DNA of 64,000 nucleotides. It comes from Mesocentrotus franciscanus. Taxonomy: Eukaryota > Echinodermata > Echinoidea > Camarodonta > Strongylocentrotidae. The notes under the pieces were generated by a model that made no database searches, had not been told where the DNA came from, and saw only the letters and a list, made by a program, of their open reading frames with translations. The stretch is from NCBI GenBank assembly GCA_037976565.1, contig CP137683.1:1770637-1834636 (forward strand), written 5' to 3'. Shown here in pieces: positions 12,167 to 24,755 of this stretch (positions are counted from its first letter, which is position 1; each line of letters begins with the position of its first letter). The position numbers and the translations under genes are program-made.

Positions 12167-12822
12167 TGCCTAGGTAATTTTGCCGCGGTGGCCGTGCGGT
12201 CTAAAATATCTACGGCCAATAGCAATTATAGGGCCGCCGCAGCATTCCCACGGTCACATACGATAGCGGTCACACATGTTAGGGTAGCCGCACGGCGTAT
12301 TTTGAATTTATGGAGACAGAAAACCTGCGGCTGCCGTACGGCCTTTCAAGTGATGACGCACGACCGCCTTAGGACGTCCCTACGCTGGCCTTAGGTTTTT
12401 GACAAATACCAAGGCGCCCGAAAGGCCACCGTACGGTCTTACGGCTGACCTAGGGTGCCCATGGAATTTCTGCGGCCACCGCAATTTGTTTGGGGGTCCG
12501 CAAAAGTCAATTATTATTCATAAGACCCTAGAGCAGCCGCACGGCAAACGCAATGCCACCGTACGCCTGACGTGTGGTCGCCATGGAAGCGCTCTACGGC
12601 ATGGCTACGGCGTGTCTAATCGCTACGGCGAACCTAGAAATGAAAACAGTTATAACTCCGCGTTATAAATCCACGGCGACCCGTACGGCCTGTAAAGACA
12701 GGGATACGCCCTAGGGTGACCCTGAGGCCACCGCAGATTTTCTGCGGCCGCCGCAAGTATCTCTCGATTTCGGAAGCGTACGGCCGCCGTATCCTAGCCG
12801 TAGAGCAAATGTGACCTAGGCA
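12167..12822. mobile_element. GC-rich non-autonomous element, TAA target site
   Basis: The ends are inverted (TGCCTAGGT on the left, ACCTAGGCA on the right), flanked by TAA at 12164-12166 and 12823-12825. The interior is unusually GC-rich for this window and full of short palindromic words around GCCGTACGGC on both strands. A 3-bp TAA duplication fits PIF/Harbinger-type insertion (TWA); no transposase is present. Confidence 0.6.
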
Positions 12823-13072
12823 TAAGCAAAAGATGGGATTCATGGTGTACGCGGGATTTGGTACAGTCGAGATGTAGGTTGGATGGTGAGGCAATTTAAA
12901 AAGCCCAGTAATCTACTAAATTGAGGGGCTTCATCCAAGCCTGAGCCCCGTTGCATAAAACTAAGCATAAAACGGTACATTTGCTGATATAAAATGAATA
13001 CGTGTTTGAGAGTGCATTAGTGAATATGCACTGCACGCATGTTAACTCACACGTTGTCTGTATTAGTCGAAG

Positions 13073-14886
13073 GCCTAGATCCAGGGGCGGCCGAGCGACT
13101 TCCAAAGTGGGAGGGGGGGGGGCACCAACAAAAGGGGGCATTTTCTGGAGAAAAAAGGCACCTACAAAGGGAAATCTCAAATATACAATTTTGTTTAGAC
13201 ATGGGTATATTCCCCTACATTTTACGTTATCAACGATGATTTCAATATTTGTTTCTTTTTATTCATCATACAAGATATTGCTTAAGCATCCTACTTCATT
13301 TGCGAGTGAGCGAAACGAGCGATAAAAAATTGTAAGGTTTGTGAGGTCGCAGTGCGAAAAATTACATCTTATACAGAGGGAAAACCAAATCCTGATGGGG
13401 TTATAAGCACATTCTCATAACGGAAGACTAAAAAGACCTTTGATAAGTAACAACTGTAACATAATTATTTCATCTATAAATGCGAGCGAGCGTAGCTTTG
13501 GGGGAAATTGCTCTTAGTCGCTTGAAATTGGGGGCACGTTTAATGATGAGAGTTAAGGGACACTTATCGAAAAGGATAAGACAATATTAGAAAAGAAAAG
13601 GAGCACGTACGTGTCAAAGTACAAAGGGTAATTATCAGAGGTGAAAATGGGGCACTTCTTACATCTAAAAAAGAGGCACTCATCACGGTTGAAAAAGGGC
13701 ACTTATGAGTATGGGAAATGGGCATTTGTCAACGGAAAAGGGGCACCCATCAGATTTTGATAGGGAAATGTATAAGGGGTGGGTCCCTTATTATAAAGGA
13801 ATAGGGGCACGTATCATTGTTACAAGGGTATTTATCAGAAGTGAAAAGGGGCACTTACGCATCTGAAAAGGGGCAATGACCAGATATGAAAAGGGGCACT
13901 TATGAGAATGAAAAAGGGGCACTTATAATAAAGGAAAATGTGCATTTGTTGAAAGAAAAGGGGCACCGATCAGATTCTAATAGGGGCATTTTTCAGAGGT
14001 GAAAGGGGGCTTTATGAGAAGGGGGAAGTGGCTTTTATTAAGAAGAAAAAGAGGCACATGTTAAAATAAACGGGGCACTTATCAGAGATGAAAGGGGGTA
14101 ATTATGAGAAGGGGAAGGGGCACGTGTCAAAATAAAAGGGGAAGTTATTAGAGGTGAAAAGGAACACTCATCAGAGATGAAAAAGGCACTTATCAGGGAG
14201 GAAGGGGCACTTAAGTAAAACATGTATCTCTCAGATTTGAAAAGGGGCAGTTATCGGAGGTGAAGGGGGCACTTATCTGAAGTAAAAAGGAGTAACTTCT
14301 CGTACCTGAAAAGGGTCATTTACCAGAGATGAAAAGAGGCACTTATGGGAATGAAAAGGGACACTTTTCATAGGTCAAAAAGGGGCATTCATGAGAAGGG
14401 AAAGGGGCTCTTTTTTAATAGCAAACAAAATGGGGAAAAGGGGCACTTATTACAAAGGAAAAGGGGCACATGTGAAAATATAAGGTGCGCTTATCCAAGT
14501 TAAAAAGTGGTAAAGGGAAAGGGGCACTTCTTACCAAGGAAAAGAGGCACTTGTCAAAGTAAAAGGGGCTCCTCTCAGATTTGAATAGGGCAATTATCAG
14601 AGGTGAAGGGGGCATTTATCAAAAGTGAAAAGGGGCACTTCTTCTACCTGAAAAGGGGAACTCACTAGAGATTAAAAAGGGCACTTATGAGAATGGAAAA
14701 TGAAAAATGGAAAATGAAAAGGGTTAGAGGCACTTTAATAGGGCCACTTGTCAAAGTAAAAGGGGCACTTCTTACAAAGTGAAAGTTACACTTTTCCTAT
14801 ATAAAAAGGCACATTTTGAGGTACTTGAAAAAGGGGGCATTGTGCCCCCGCCCCGCCCCTTGAGAGGGCAGCCTCTGCCTAGATCT
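13073..14886. mobile_element. possible element with minisatellite interior
   Basis: The left boundary CCTAGATCCAGGGGCGGCC is mirrored by GGCAGCCTCTGCCTAGATCT on the right. Nearly all of the interior is the minisatellite listed next. The ends pair only partly, so the transposon reading is tentative. Confidence 0.4.
13500..14830. repeat. minisatellite, unit about 25 bp
   Basis: There are dozens of degenerate copies of GAAAAGGGGCACTTATCAGA, with unit lengths varying by a few bases. Alternate units carry TTATGAGAA or TGTCAAAGT instead of TTATCAGA, which suggests a higher-order pattern. The frames through it are artefacts. Confidence 0.85.
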
Positions 14887-15112
14887 TAGTCTGCGGAATG
14901 TGAACATTTTTAAAAGTTTTCTTGGCTGCCATGTGACCTGAAAGCTTAGGGGCAGGGGCCCTTCACATTGACCCCCCACCCCCCACCATCAGTCAGAGAA
15001 TCGAAGTGTGCTAACTACACCCTTATCTTCTCGCTGTTCATGTAGCCAGGATCGTGACGCAAATACACAATGTAAATGCCCCAATTTAGAACCTCTCCCC
15101 CCCCCATTCTCT

Positions 15113-15115
<3 letters not shown>

Positions 15116-15181
<66 letters not shown>

Positions 15182-15182
15182 A
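15116..15182. repeat. CT microsatellite
   Basis: A CT-dinucleotide tract with one short interruption. Confidence 0.95.
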
Positions 15183-15955
15183 TTTTTACATCTCTACCTC
15201 TGTGTATGCTTCATGAACATCAACTAGAATAATTATTTGAAAGTGTAATAGCCAGAAATTTTCTATGGTTTGAATTTAATAAGTTTTTCTTACTGCGATA
15301 TATGACCACATTTACAAAACAAAAGGCAATAAAAACAAAAACTATTCAGCAACATCTGGACTCCTTTGCAAAAGAAAGTACAGATGACAAAGGATTTCAC
15401 TAGTACTGGGGATTTTTCTACAGCACAAGACATACACTATTCAGACATTAACACATAAAGTTAAATATTAATATTTCCAAAGAAAACTATTGATCTACAA
15501 CTACGCACGACTGTATGAATTTTCTATTATATCACTGCACAGTGAGACTCTATGGAATGAAAAAGAGCAACCATAGTATGCATAGAATTAGACCACTGCA
15601 GATATATTTATAGTTGAGTTGTGTTTTGTATTGAACATTACATCTCTAGACTTGCAGAGCTAAAGGCAAACATTGTGCTAAGGAATAACACAAACATGAC
15701 CATGACAAGAGTAATTATCATGGCATTATGAATAAAAATTGTCGGTTGTAACAGAAGTGGTCTTTAATTTCCAATTTGTCAACCTTTAGTTCAAAACTCA
15801 TGTTCCTTTTCATTGTCTCGTTGCATAATTGGAGATGCTTTCTTTTAAATTGCATTTGGTTAACAGTCCTACGAGATAAAATAGAATTAGTAGACAGATA
15901 TCTTTCACCAAAACCCTTCTCTTTAACTAACGTGATTAAATATAATATTAGGCCT

Positions 15956-16163
15956 AAGGCCCGTTCAGACACGAAAAGCTTAAGATTTTTTTTAAATGAC
16001 GATTTAAAGTGTGCTAGGCTTCACATTTCTGTATTTTATAACACAGAAGTCAGTGAATACGCGCAAGTCCTTTGTTGCGCACAGTTGCCATTCATTTACA
16101 GTAAAAAATAAAGTACGGCTACCTTTTTGCGGCGGTTTACCACGCCTAATCTGAACAAGCCTT
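15956..16163. mobile_element. MITE, GTTCAGA family
   Basis: The ends AAGGCCCGTTCAGACACG and CTAATCTGAACAAGCCTT are inverted. The interior contains TTCACATTTCTGTAT and TTGCCATTCATTTACA. An inverted relative lies at 19434-19652, and degenerate pieces lie beside each duplicated sorcin first exon at 27.9, 29.3, 32.4 and 33.3 kb. Confidence 0.6.
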
Positions 16164-16440
16164 TAGCGTATTTTGGGAGAGGTTCAGATCCGCAGTCATG
16201 ATGTGAAACGCTTAAGGGTTTGCAATATGGGAAAGTTCTTGACGTGGAAATGGCCATCATTAATAAGTTACAAAATTTTCACATCACCAAACCTTTTGGT
16301 TTTACAGTAAGCCTAAAAAACTTAGTAGTCCGACAATGCATTTGAATTAAAACACACAGCTGCTTCTACTTCATAAGTTATACATATAATAGATATAAAT
16401 ACAATGTTTCCTTTAATCTTATATTACATTCAATGCTTCT

Positions 16441-16617
16441 AGTCAAACCTGTCTTAGTGGCCACCTCTCTATAAAGGCCACCTGTCTATAGTGGCCATGT
16501 ATTTTGTCTCCCTCAAGAGATATATCTGTTTTGTAGAACCTGTCTAGAAAGGCCACCTGTCCACAGTGGTCTCTTTTTCTGTTTCCCTCGGGTGGCCTTA
16601 ATACACAGGTTTGACTG
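16441..16617. mobile_element. MITE, AGTCAAACCTGT family, copy 1
   Basis: The left end AGTCAAACCTGTCTTAGTGG and the right end CACAGGTTTGACT are inverted; the interior repeats GGCCACCTGTC. Related copies lie at 20878-21070 and 36437-36622. Confidence 0.65.
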
Positions 16618-17335
16618 TATCATATTTCACTCCTTCATAACTATTCATTTATTGATCATTAATCGTTAAAATACATGACTACAAAGGAACCCATACAACA
16701 ACCCTTAAGGACCTACATGTATGAAGCACTGACAAGATGACAAGGCTATAAGCACTACTATAGTAAACCACACCATATTATATTGTTCAAATACACAAAG
16801 TGGCAAAGACATATATGTTTGACACATGTACAGGGTCCAAACGATGAGCAGGTTAAGATTCACATCAAGATTTTACAAGACTAGTTATCCTTCTTATACA
16901 TTGCTACATGTACAAAACAAGATTTAAAAAAAAACCGCCTCAACTAGTAAAAAAACGGGGAAAAAAAATAAAGAAATCTTGCAAGTATCATTTGCATAAT
17001 CAAAATGTAAATTTTGCAATCACTAGACAAGTTTCCTTGCTTAGCAAATACTAGTAATAGAAAGTGAAGAAGAAATACAGTTCAAATTGAAAGACTAAGG
17101 ATTATTGTAAGGCAATGAGGATTATTCTAAAACTAGAAAAATTATGAACTTTGAATAATTTTGTCACGGTATTCATAGAGATATCAATTTCACACACAAA
17201 TGACAATCATATGAGTTTTTGTTAAACATTAAAAAATATTAGTAACATATATTTCTGTGGGAAATCTGTTAATTTAATCTTGAATTAAAATCTAAGCGTA
17301 AATCATCCTAAATTTGCAACTTATATTGATAATTA

Positions 17336-17516
17336 GAGAGAGGCGGTGAGAAAGATAAGGGAGATATTGGGAATAGATGGAAAGTTCAAAGAGAGAAAGG
17401 GATGGAGAGGGAGGGGAGGGAGTACAGATAGATGAGAGCGACAGAGTGAGAAAGAGAGAAAAAGTGGGAGAAAGAGAAGAGTGGGAGAGAGAGAGAGAGA
17501 GAAAGAGGGGGAGGAG
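17336..17516. repeat. imperfect GA microsatellite
   Basis: A purine-rich tract of GAGA with A and G interruptions. Confidence 0.85.
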
Positions 17517-17918
17517 GTAGACATTTGATCTGCCAAATTCATTCGAATTTGTGTGATAACATTTTTCACTCCTACATCCTTCATGTACATCCAAACTTTC
17601 ATAAAAGAAGGTTAGAAATGACCATAAAATGTTCCAAACTGGTTCACAATATCAAAACAAAGTAATATACATGCACTTAAATATGAAAATCTAAATCTAA
17701 AGCCAGATAACTATTCACGATTGGAATACATACATGATACATGTACATGTATATGTACTTAATAATAATAATAATAAAATACTTATAAAGATGTCACATG
17801 GCAGCTTGTTCTAGAGGACTGGTGCAGAGAACTTAACATGTAGAATAAATTGCTATGATTACCAGTGTACAATTACTACAAGATTCTATTGGAAACTAGT
17901 TGAGTGCCTCTGCTTTGC

Positions 17919-17945
17919 TTAGAAGGTCATGGTACTGGTGATGAA
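17919..17945 (-). CDS. sorcin last coding exon
   Basis: Acceptor CTTTCCACAG, then FITSTMTF and a TAA stop. This replaces the FIQCVMSV end of vertebrate sorcin. Phase 0 entry matches the previous exon. Confidence 0.85.
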   Translation of the reverse strand, partial: FITSTMTF

Positions 17946-18072
17946 CTGTGGAAAGATGAGGATAAGGTAAAAATTATAAATCATAAAGAGACTGTATTTC
18001 ACAATATATATACATGTATCACTTAACAAGACAAACACGAAACAGAGAGAGAGGGATAGTGAGAAGGAGAGA

Positions 18073-18109
<37 letters not shown>

Positions 18110-21100
18110 AAGATAGGGACAGGGAGAGAGAGAAGATACAGAGAAAGAAGAGAGAGAGGGAGAGAGGAAGAGAGAGATACATGTAAGAGCGAAAAGAAGA
18201 GAGAGAGAGATTACAGATTACCAATAGTAGACTCCATTTTACAACTGACAGGTCTTCCATACCACTGACCAATTACGGACAGACCCCATCTTGTCATTTA
18301 GTACAAGATTTCAAGCCTATAGCTGCTCTGACATTTGCTCTTTCCTCATTTGTTCCAGGACTTGTCAAAGACTTCAGAGATAGAATTCCCATTGGGTTTT
18401 ACGTTAGGTGTAAGGTAGGGGTCAGGTATAGTGTTTGATCCAGCGTTGAATTTAGGAATTGGGTTTAGTTATGAATTCATTATGTCAAAGTTCTTTAGAT
18501 AATTATATGAAAAAAGACATTATATTTATGTATTCCACTGCATATATTTATCTGGAGCATGTGTTTTACAAGCAAGCCTACAGTATATCAGGGTATAGAG
18601 GAAGAGTTTTACTCACGTCATCATACGCAATGGTAGCATTGCCAGACTGCTGGATGTCCTTTCTTCTGAAAAAATCTACAAACAAAATAACAATAAAGCC
18701 TTGCTCACTCATGATAGTTAACCATCTCAAAAAAGAAAAAAGGATAGAAAAAAAAGATGAATAAGACTGCATCTCTAATATGCCTACCGTATTCCTACAT
18801 TTGAATTCATTGATCAATGATCCTGTGACCTTTAACATCTGACCTCTTGGATCTAAATGTTTATCATTTAATTTATTTAGGGTTTTTAAATACTTGAGCC
18901 CAGTTTGGTCATCATCGGTTCAATTTTTGTTAAATTACCAGAATAATAACTTTTTCTAGGATTTTTAAAAACCTTTATGACCCGGGACCTTCGACCTCTT
19001 ACACCCAAAATCTAATCAGTTCATCCCTGCTTGCTCATTCATTCTTCAGCCAGGATTGGTTAGAATTTCTTCAATACTTTTGAAGTTATTGCGATATCGA
19101 GGTATTTTCTGGTATTTTGTAAACGATTAACGACCCTGTGAGCATTGACTACGCAAAATCTAATCAGGGCCCCGTAAAAAAAGGTTAGCAATTGATCATA
19201 CAGTATGATTGACTTTTGATTTTGATTCCATTGATCACTACAGTATGTGCAATCAATCTCAAAAATCAGTCGTCCGATCAATTGCTAAGCTTTGTGTTAT
19301 GGGGCCCAGTTCATACAGTAACATATGAAAGTGGCATGACACAATAATTATCATATTTTGTCTAATCAATCTATCCAAGATGTCTGAAGAAGCTGATACT
19401 CAAATTTGAAGTTCATGCATATATGATCCTTAAAGCTTGTTCAGAAATGGCACTTTAAACCGCCCAAAAAAAGCAGCCACTGTTTTTATTACCTGTAAAT
19501 GAATGGCAACTGCGCAAAAAAGGACTTACACCCTGTACATTGTCAATGAGCTCTGTGATACTAGATACTGAAATGTGAAGCGTAGCACACTTTAAATCAT
19601 CATTTAAACAAAAAATCTTTGGTTTTGCCGTGTCGTATCTGAACGAGGCCTTTAGTCTGCCGAGAGCCAGAAGGTTGTTCACACGGAGTAAAGTGCTATT
19701 TTCCCTTTAATAATATTTTTAAATAGATGGCTAGCATTGATCGCAAGCTATCCATACTGTACCTGTAAGACCCCTGAGGCGTACTGCACACGCAACAAAG
19801 GCATCAAAAGGGATTTGGTTGTTGACTCCGTAACGTCGTACCAGTGATCCGATGGCCTGTGGGGATAACCTGTACCCTGTATGATCATGGGAGGAAGAAG
19901 GAGAAAAATAATGATAATAATATGTCCATTTCTATCGCGCAGCTACTATATGAATATACCCTACTGCGCTTAATACAAAGTATCATATTATAACCCCGGC
20001 TGTAGCTGAGCCGCAATAATAAGGCACTAAAGCATTCAAGGAATTACTTCCTACCGGGTACCCATTCACATCACCTGGGTGGAGAGTGGCAAAAGTAGAT
20101 TAATGTCTTGCCTAAGGACATTAGTGGTGCGGCGGGACTCGAACTGGAACCATGTGATCCACAGTCCGGTGACGTATCTTCTAGACCGTGACACCTCTGT
20201 AAGTAGTATTAGTAATGGGAATAAATATCTAGAGCAATATTGAGGAGGTAAGTCGGTTTTGTTGATCAAGTGTCTGCCTGTTGAACGCCAGACTGTGGGT
20301 TCAGTCAAGCCCAGGCAGATGACTGAAGTCTGCGTCTGTCAACATTGCCCTCTCCTGTTCCATAGGCTTTAATAGTTTAGGTGAAACACTCCTCTACTGA
20401 GATGGGACGTTCAATGATGGCCCCGTGTGGAAGAGAGTCACCACCTTTGCATGTTAAGAACACACTGCACTATTTATAAAAAGAGTAAGGAAGAAATCCT
20501 GATGTAGTGGTCCACCTGCACATCCCAATCGGTTATACTGGAAGGAGAGACCCAAGGGCCATAGTGATGAAGTCCCTCTCCCAGGCTCAGGCAATGCTAA
20601 ATCACCAATATCAAAATCAGCAAAGGGACATTTATTACATAGATTTAGGACATATACTTGAACATTATTGTTTGCACTGCTTCTGGTATTCCCATGTAAT
20701 GACACATACCATTCAACACCCCAGTAGGATCATCTTTGGCTTCATTGCATGTCTATAGATGCATAATAATCCACTTCCCAATTAGGGATCCTTTAATCTG
20801 CCCACCATCTATTACCTAGTTTGTACACTAACAGAAGCTCTCCTTCCATGCACACTGTCACTTCTGAATATCATATACAGTGAAACCTGCTTTTAATAGT
20901 GACCACCTGTATAGAAAGACCACCTGTCTACAAAGACTACATTTTTTGTTTCCCTTGAAAATGCTTTCTCATTGAAACATGTACGAAAGGAACCTGTACA
21001 TAAAGAACCACCTGCCTATATTGACTACTTTTCTTGTCTCCCTTGGGTGGTCTTTATAGACAGGTTTCACTTATATGGCTCTAACCTCTGAAATGAATCT

Positions 21101-24100
21101 GTACTCAAACAGTGTTTTCAAGGATAAGGAGTGGAAGAATAAAAATGAATTGAATAAAATTGAATTGAATAAAATTGAATTGAATTGAATTGAATCGAAT
21201 TGAAAGAAGGAGACATACCAAAAGCAGCTAAAGCTGCTAAAAGCTCATTGCCATCAATTTGACCTGACCTATCTCGGTCATAGGTCATGAAAGTCTGTTT
21301 CCACTGATTAAGAACGGTCCAGAGTTCCTTGAATTCATTGAATCCCATCTTTCCAGAGTAGTCACGCTGTACGTAGAACTCTAGTCAAAGAAAACTTCAC
21401 ACATGTAATAGCTTAGATAGATGTAAAAGGTTACTTACATTGCCTGCTAACTAAAATTTATGTATATTAGAGGGTATGTGACGGTTGCAGAGATGACCAA
21501 AGACTGTACATGCATGCATGTAATATGAATAGGAACCCCAATAAAGAATTAAAATGAATATACCGTATTTCCAAAGGCATCAGGAATGAGAGATTGCAAG
21601 GAATAAGGCCTTGATATATATATATATATATACATTTTTTTTTTATAAACCTTGAGCCTTCATATAACCATGGCGGGTAAATGTAAACAAAGTTTGCAAA
21701 TTACTGGGTATGTGTGTGTGTGTATGTAAACCAAACCTCATCAACATTTACTCTGTTCAGTCATGACATGGTGACCCACAGTAATAGATACAAGACTGGC
21801 TGATTGGTTGGTTTGGTAAGTTTGGTAGATTTACCCGACTGCTAAGAAAGCATGTGTATGCTTTGTAAATAAGCAGCCAATTAAGGAACTGACAGAATTT
21901 TATCTTCTCCGAGGGGACTTGTTAATGAGGATTAATGCCTTACCAAAGGGCATTAGCATATTGACTTGATTTTGAGGCCAGGACCTCCCTGTTACGTGAC
22001 CACTGCTCTACCACTGAGCCATAGCGGGAGAAACTCTGCACTCAGCAAAGGTCTCTATATACGCATACTCACATATAAGTGTATTAAAGCCCCACTGCAC
22101 TACTTATAGCTACTTGCGCTCTCTATGTAGCAAACATTGCCTAAGCAGTGACCGTTGGTCCCCCATGGTCCCCTTTTTCTTATGTTAATTGAGAGCCGAG
22201 TTGATGAGATAACCACCTGTCAGTGACCAAGCAGGGAGGTCTAATTCCTCCTGGCCAAACTAGTGCAGATGGGCTTTAAGATACACAAATGTGAGCATGC
22301 AGCACTCACATGCATGTTTGAAAGAGGCTTAAAGCCCCTCTAAAGTGTTGGGAGCCCCACAAATTTGATGGCACTAAAATTTCACTTAAATTGTATAATG
22401 TGAAAGAGGATTTCATTTAAGACACAATTCTGCAAGGACTTTCAAAACAAATTTGTTTGAAGTCGAATATTGATGAAAGAATACAAAATTCTGGGTACAA
22501 CAACAGAAAACCCAAATTATGTATTCTTTCATCAATATTTCTCTTCAAACACATTTTTTTTTGGGGGGGGGGGAATCTTTGCAAAAGTGTGTCTTAAATG
22601 ACATCCTCTTTCACATTTATGATACAATTTAAATGAAATTTTGCCATCAAATTTTTGGCAAATTTGGGGCTTCCATCACTTTAGAAGGGCTTTAACAATG
22701 CAGCAAATAATACATCAAATTCAAGATGAAGTATTAAGAAAGGATACATCCAGCATGTTGATCATCAAGGTACATGTCTCTATGCTGAAAGCTGCAATTA
22801 AGATCAAAAAGTTCTACTGATCAAATATACTGTTCAGCATTCACAATAAAACATTGCATTGCATCAAAGAATTGGTCCAACTTCTTGATAAATCATCTTT
22901 GCAATCAATTATATTTTTTCTCACTCAATACATTTTCAAGGCAATAAAATGTACATTTCATAAATCTGTTTGACTGGAGATTACAAAATACAATCAACAC
23001 CCTACCCCCCCCCCCCAAAAAAAAAACTTAAAAAAACTAAGTGTGTTACAACTTCCAATAAGCCTTGCGAATCTACACATTTTACTGCTTATTTTCACAA
23101 TATTCCCTTTCATAAATGACAGAACTGAATTGAATTTGGCATTGCTTTTTGCTTTTTCTGCTCATGAATTATTTGTATTTAGTGTAGCACCTAGATTAAA
23201 AGGTGATGCAAAAACATCTCTAAATGATAACAATATGCCTATTTGGGTATTCAGCCAGGGGAAGATCAGGTGAGGGGACGGTGGGGGAGGGGGGGGGTAC
23301 ATGTAAGCACACATACATGTACACAACTGTGCCCCTTACATGTCTTTGAGAAGTGTAAGAAGAGATGAGAAGAGAAAGAAGATAGGAAGAGAAAAAAAGA
23401 GAAGGGAGAGAAGATATGAGGAGAAAGAAGAGGAGGAAGAAATGAGAAGAGAAAGAAGAGATGAGAAGAGAAAAGATGAAAAGACAAAGAACGGGAGGAA
23501 GATAATTACGTTGATAAGTTCCTGAGAGCCCAGATGTTGTAAGACAGTGTTGTAACTCCTTCTGATCTATCTGTTGATCCTGGAAGAGTAACATAAGAAT
23601 CAAGATTTAATACCACCTTCTATATAGTACATCATGTTACATATAACATGAACAGGTCAATACTTATATAATATTGGAGGGCTTTGAGTGTGATACAAGA
23701 ATGTGTTGTCATAGCGAGAGCAATATATTCTTGTATCACACAAAAACTAAGCCAAACAACATTATTATTATCTATATCAGGCTGACTAGCGAAATAACAA
23801 AATTTGACTTACCTCGGTGTATATGGCTTTGTTTTCATGTAATATTGATATCGATACTTGAAGTTCCCGGATGACTGAGCAATACGAAAACAATATTGAT
23901 CAGTCATCCGGGTACTGCGCTAAAGATATATTATATACACCGATTTATTGTACCACTTGGAAGCCTTATATAGATAATAATGTAGATGCTTTTACTCCAA
24001 CTTATTTATTACTGTTTGTTATTTGGGTGCCCAATGACTCATTACGATAGTGACATGTACTATATGTGTGACTTCAAATGTACATAAATGATGCCATTTT

Positions 24101-24724
24101 TACTGGTAATCAACAGGAAATCCTTGATGAAATACAATAAACTTCTATTTCTTTTTCATTTACAGGATTCTGTACCTTAGTTGAATATCAGACCAAGAGT
24201 GTTTGTTCTCCCTTTTGTTTTGTTTTCATATGAAATCATTAGGAAATCCTTAATTAAATGTTTTTAGTGTTTTTGAATTATTATTTAAGTTATTTGTGGT
24301 TGGCAGTTGAACTTTTGAATATCACTGTACCTATTTCCCCTCCAAAATTTTCAGACCTTTTCCCTCTACAATATTGTGATATCAGTATTTAAGAAATACA
24401 ACTCAGTCACTTCAACTATCGATATCGATATCACACAAAAACAAAGTCATATTAACCAGGGTAAGACAAATTTTGTTATTTCGCCAGTCAGCCTAATATA
24501 GATAATAATAATAATATTGCATGGCTTTGTTTGTTTGTGTGATATAAGAATATATTGCTCTCGCTATGACAATATATTCTTGTATCACACTCAAAGCCAT
24601 CCAATATTATATAAATATTGCAATCTAACAACCGTAAATCTCTGTGTATAAGACGCACTTTTTTGCCGCCGAAAAAAAAAAAAAATTGAAAGTCTGGGGT
24701 GCGTCTTATACACAGGTACAAAAC

Positions 24725-24755
<31 letters not shown>

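Larger units (their letters stand above)
15183..17918. other. downstream flank and probable 3' UTR of sorcin
   Basis: This lies 3' of the sorcin stop codon (- strand). One possible polyadenylation signal on the - strand (AATAAA) reads at about 16648, next to a MITE. No coding exon is visible. Two MITEs and a GA tract are listed separately. Confidence 0.35.
18700..19762 (-). other. sorcin intron with two palindromic elements
   Basis: Contains the elements at 19167-19307 and 19434-19652. No other coding sequence was found. Confidence 0.5.
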
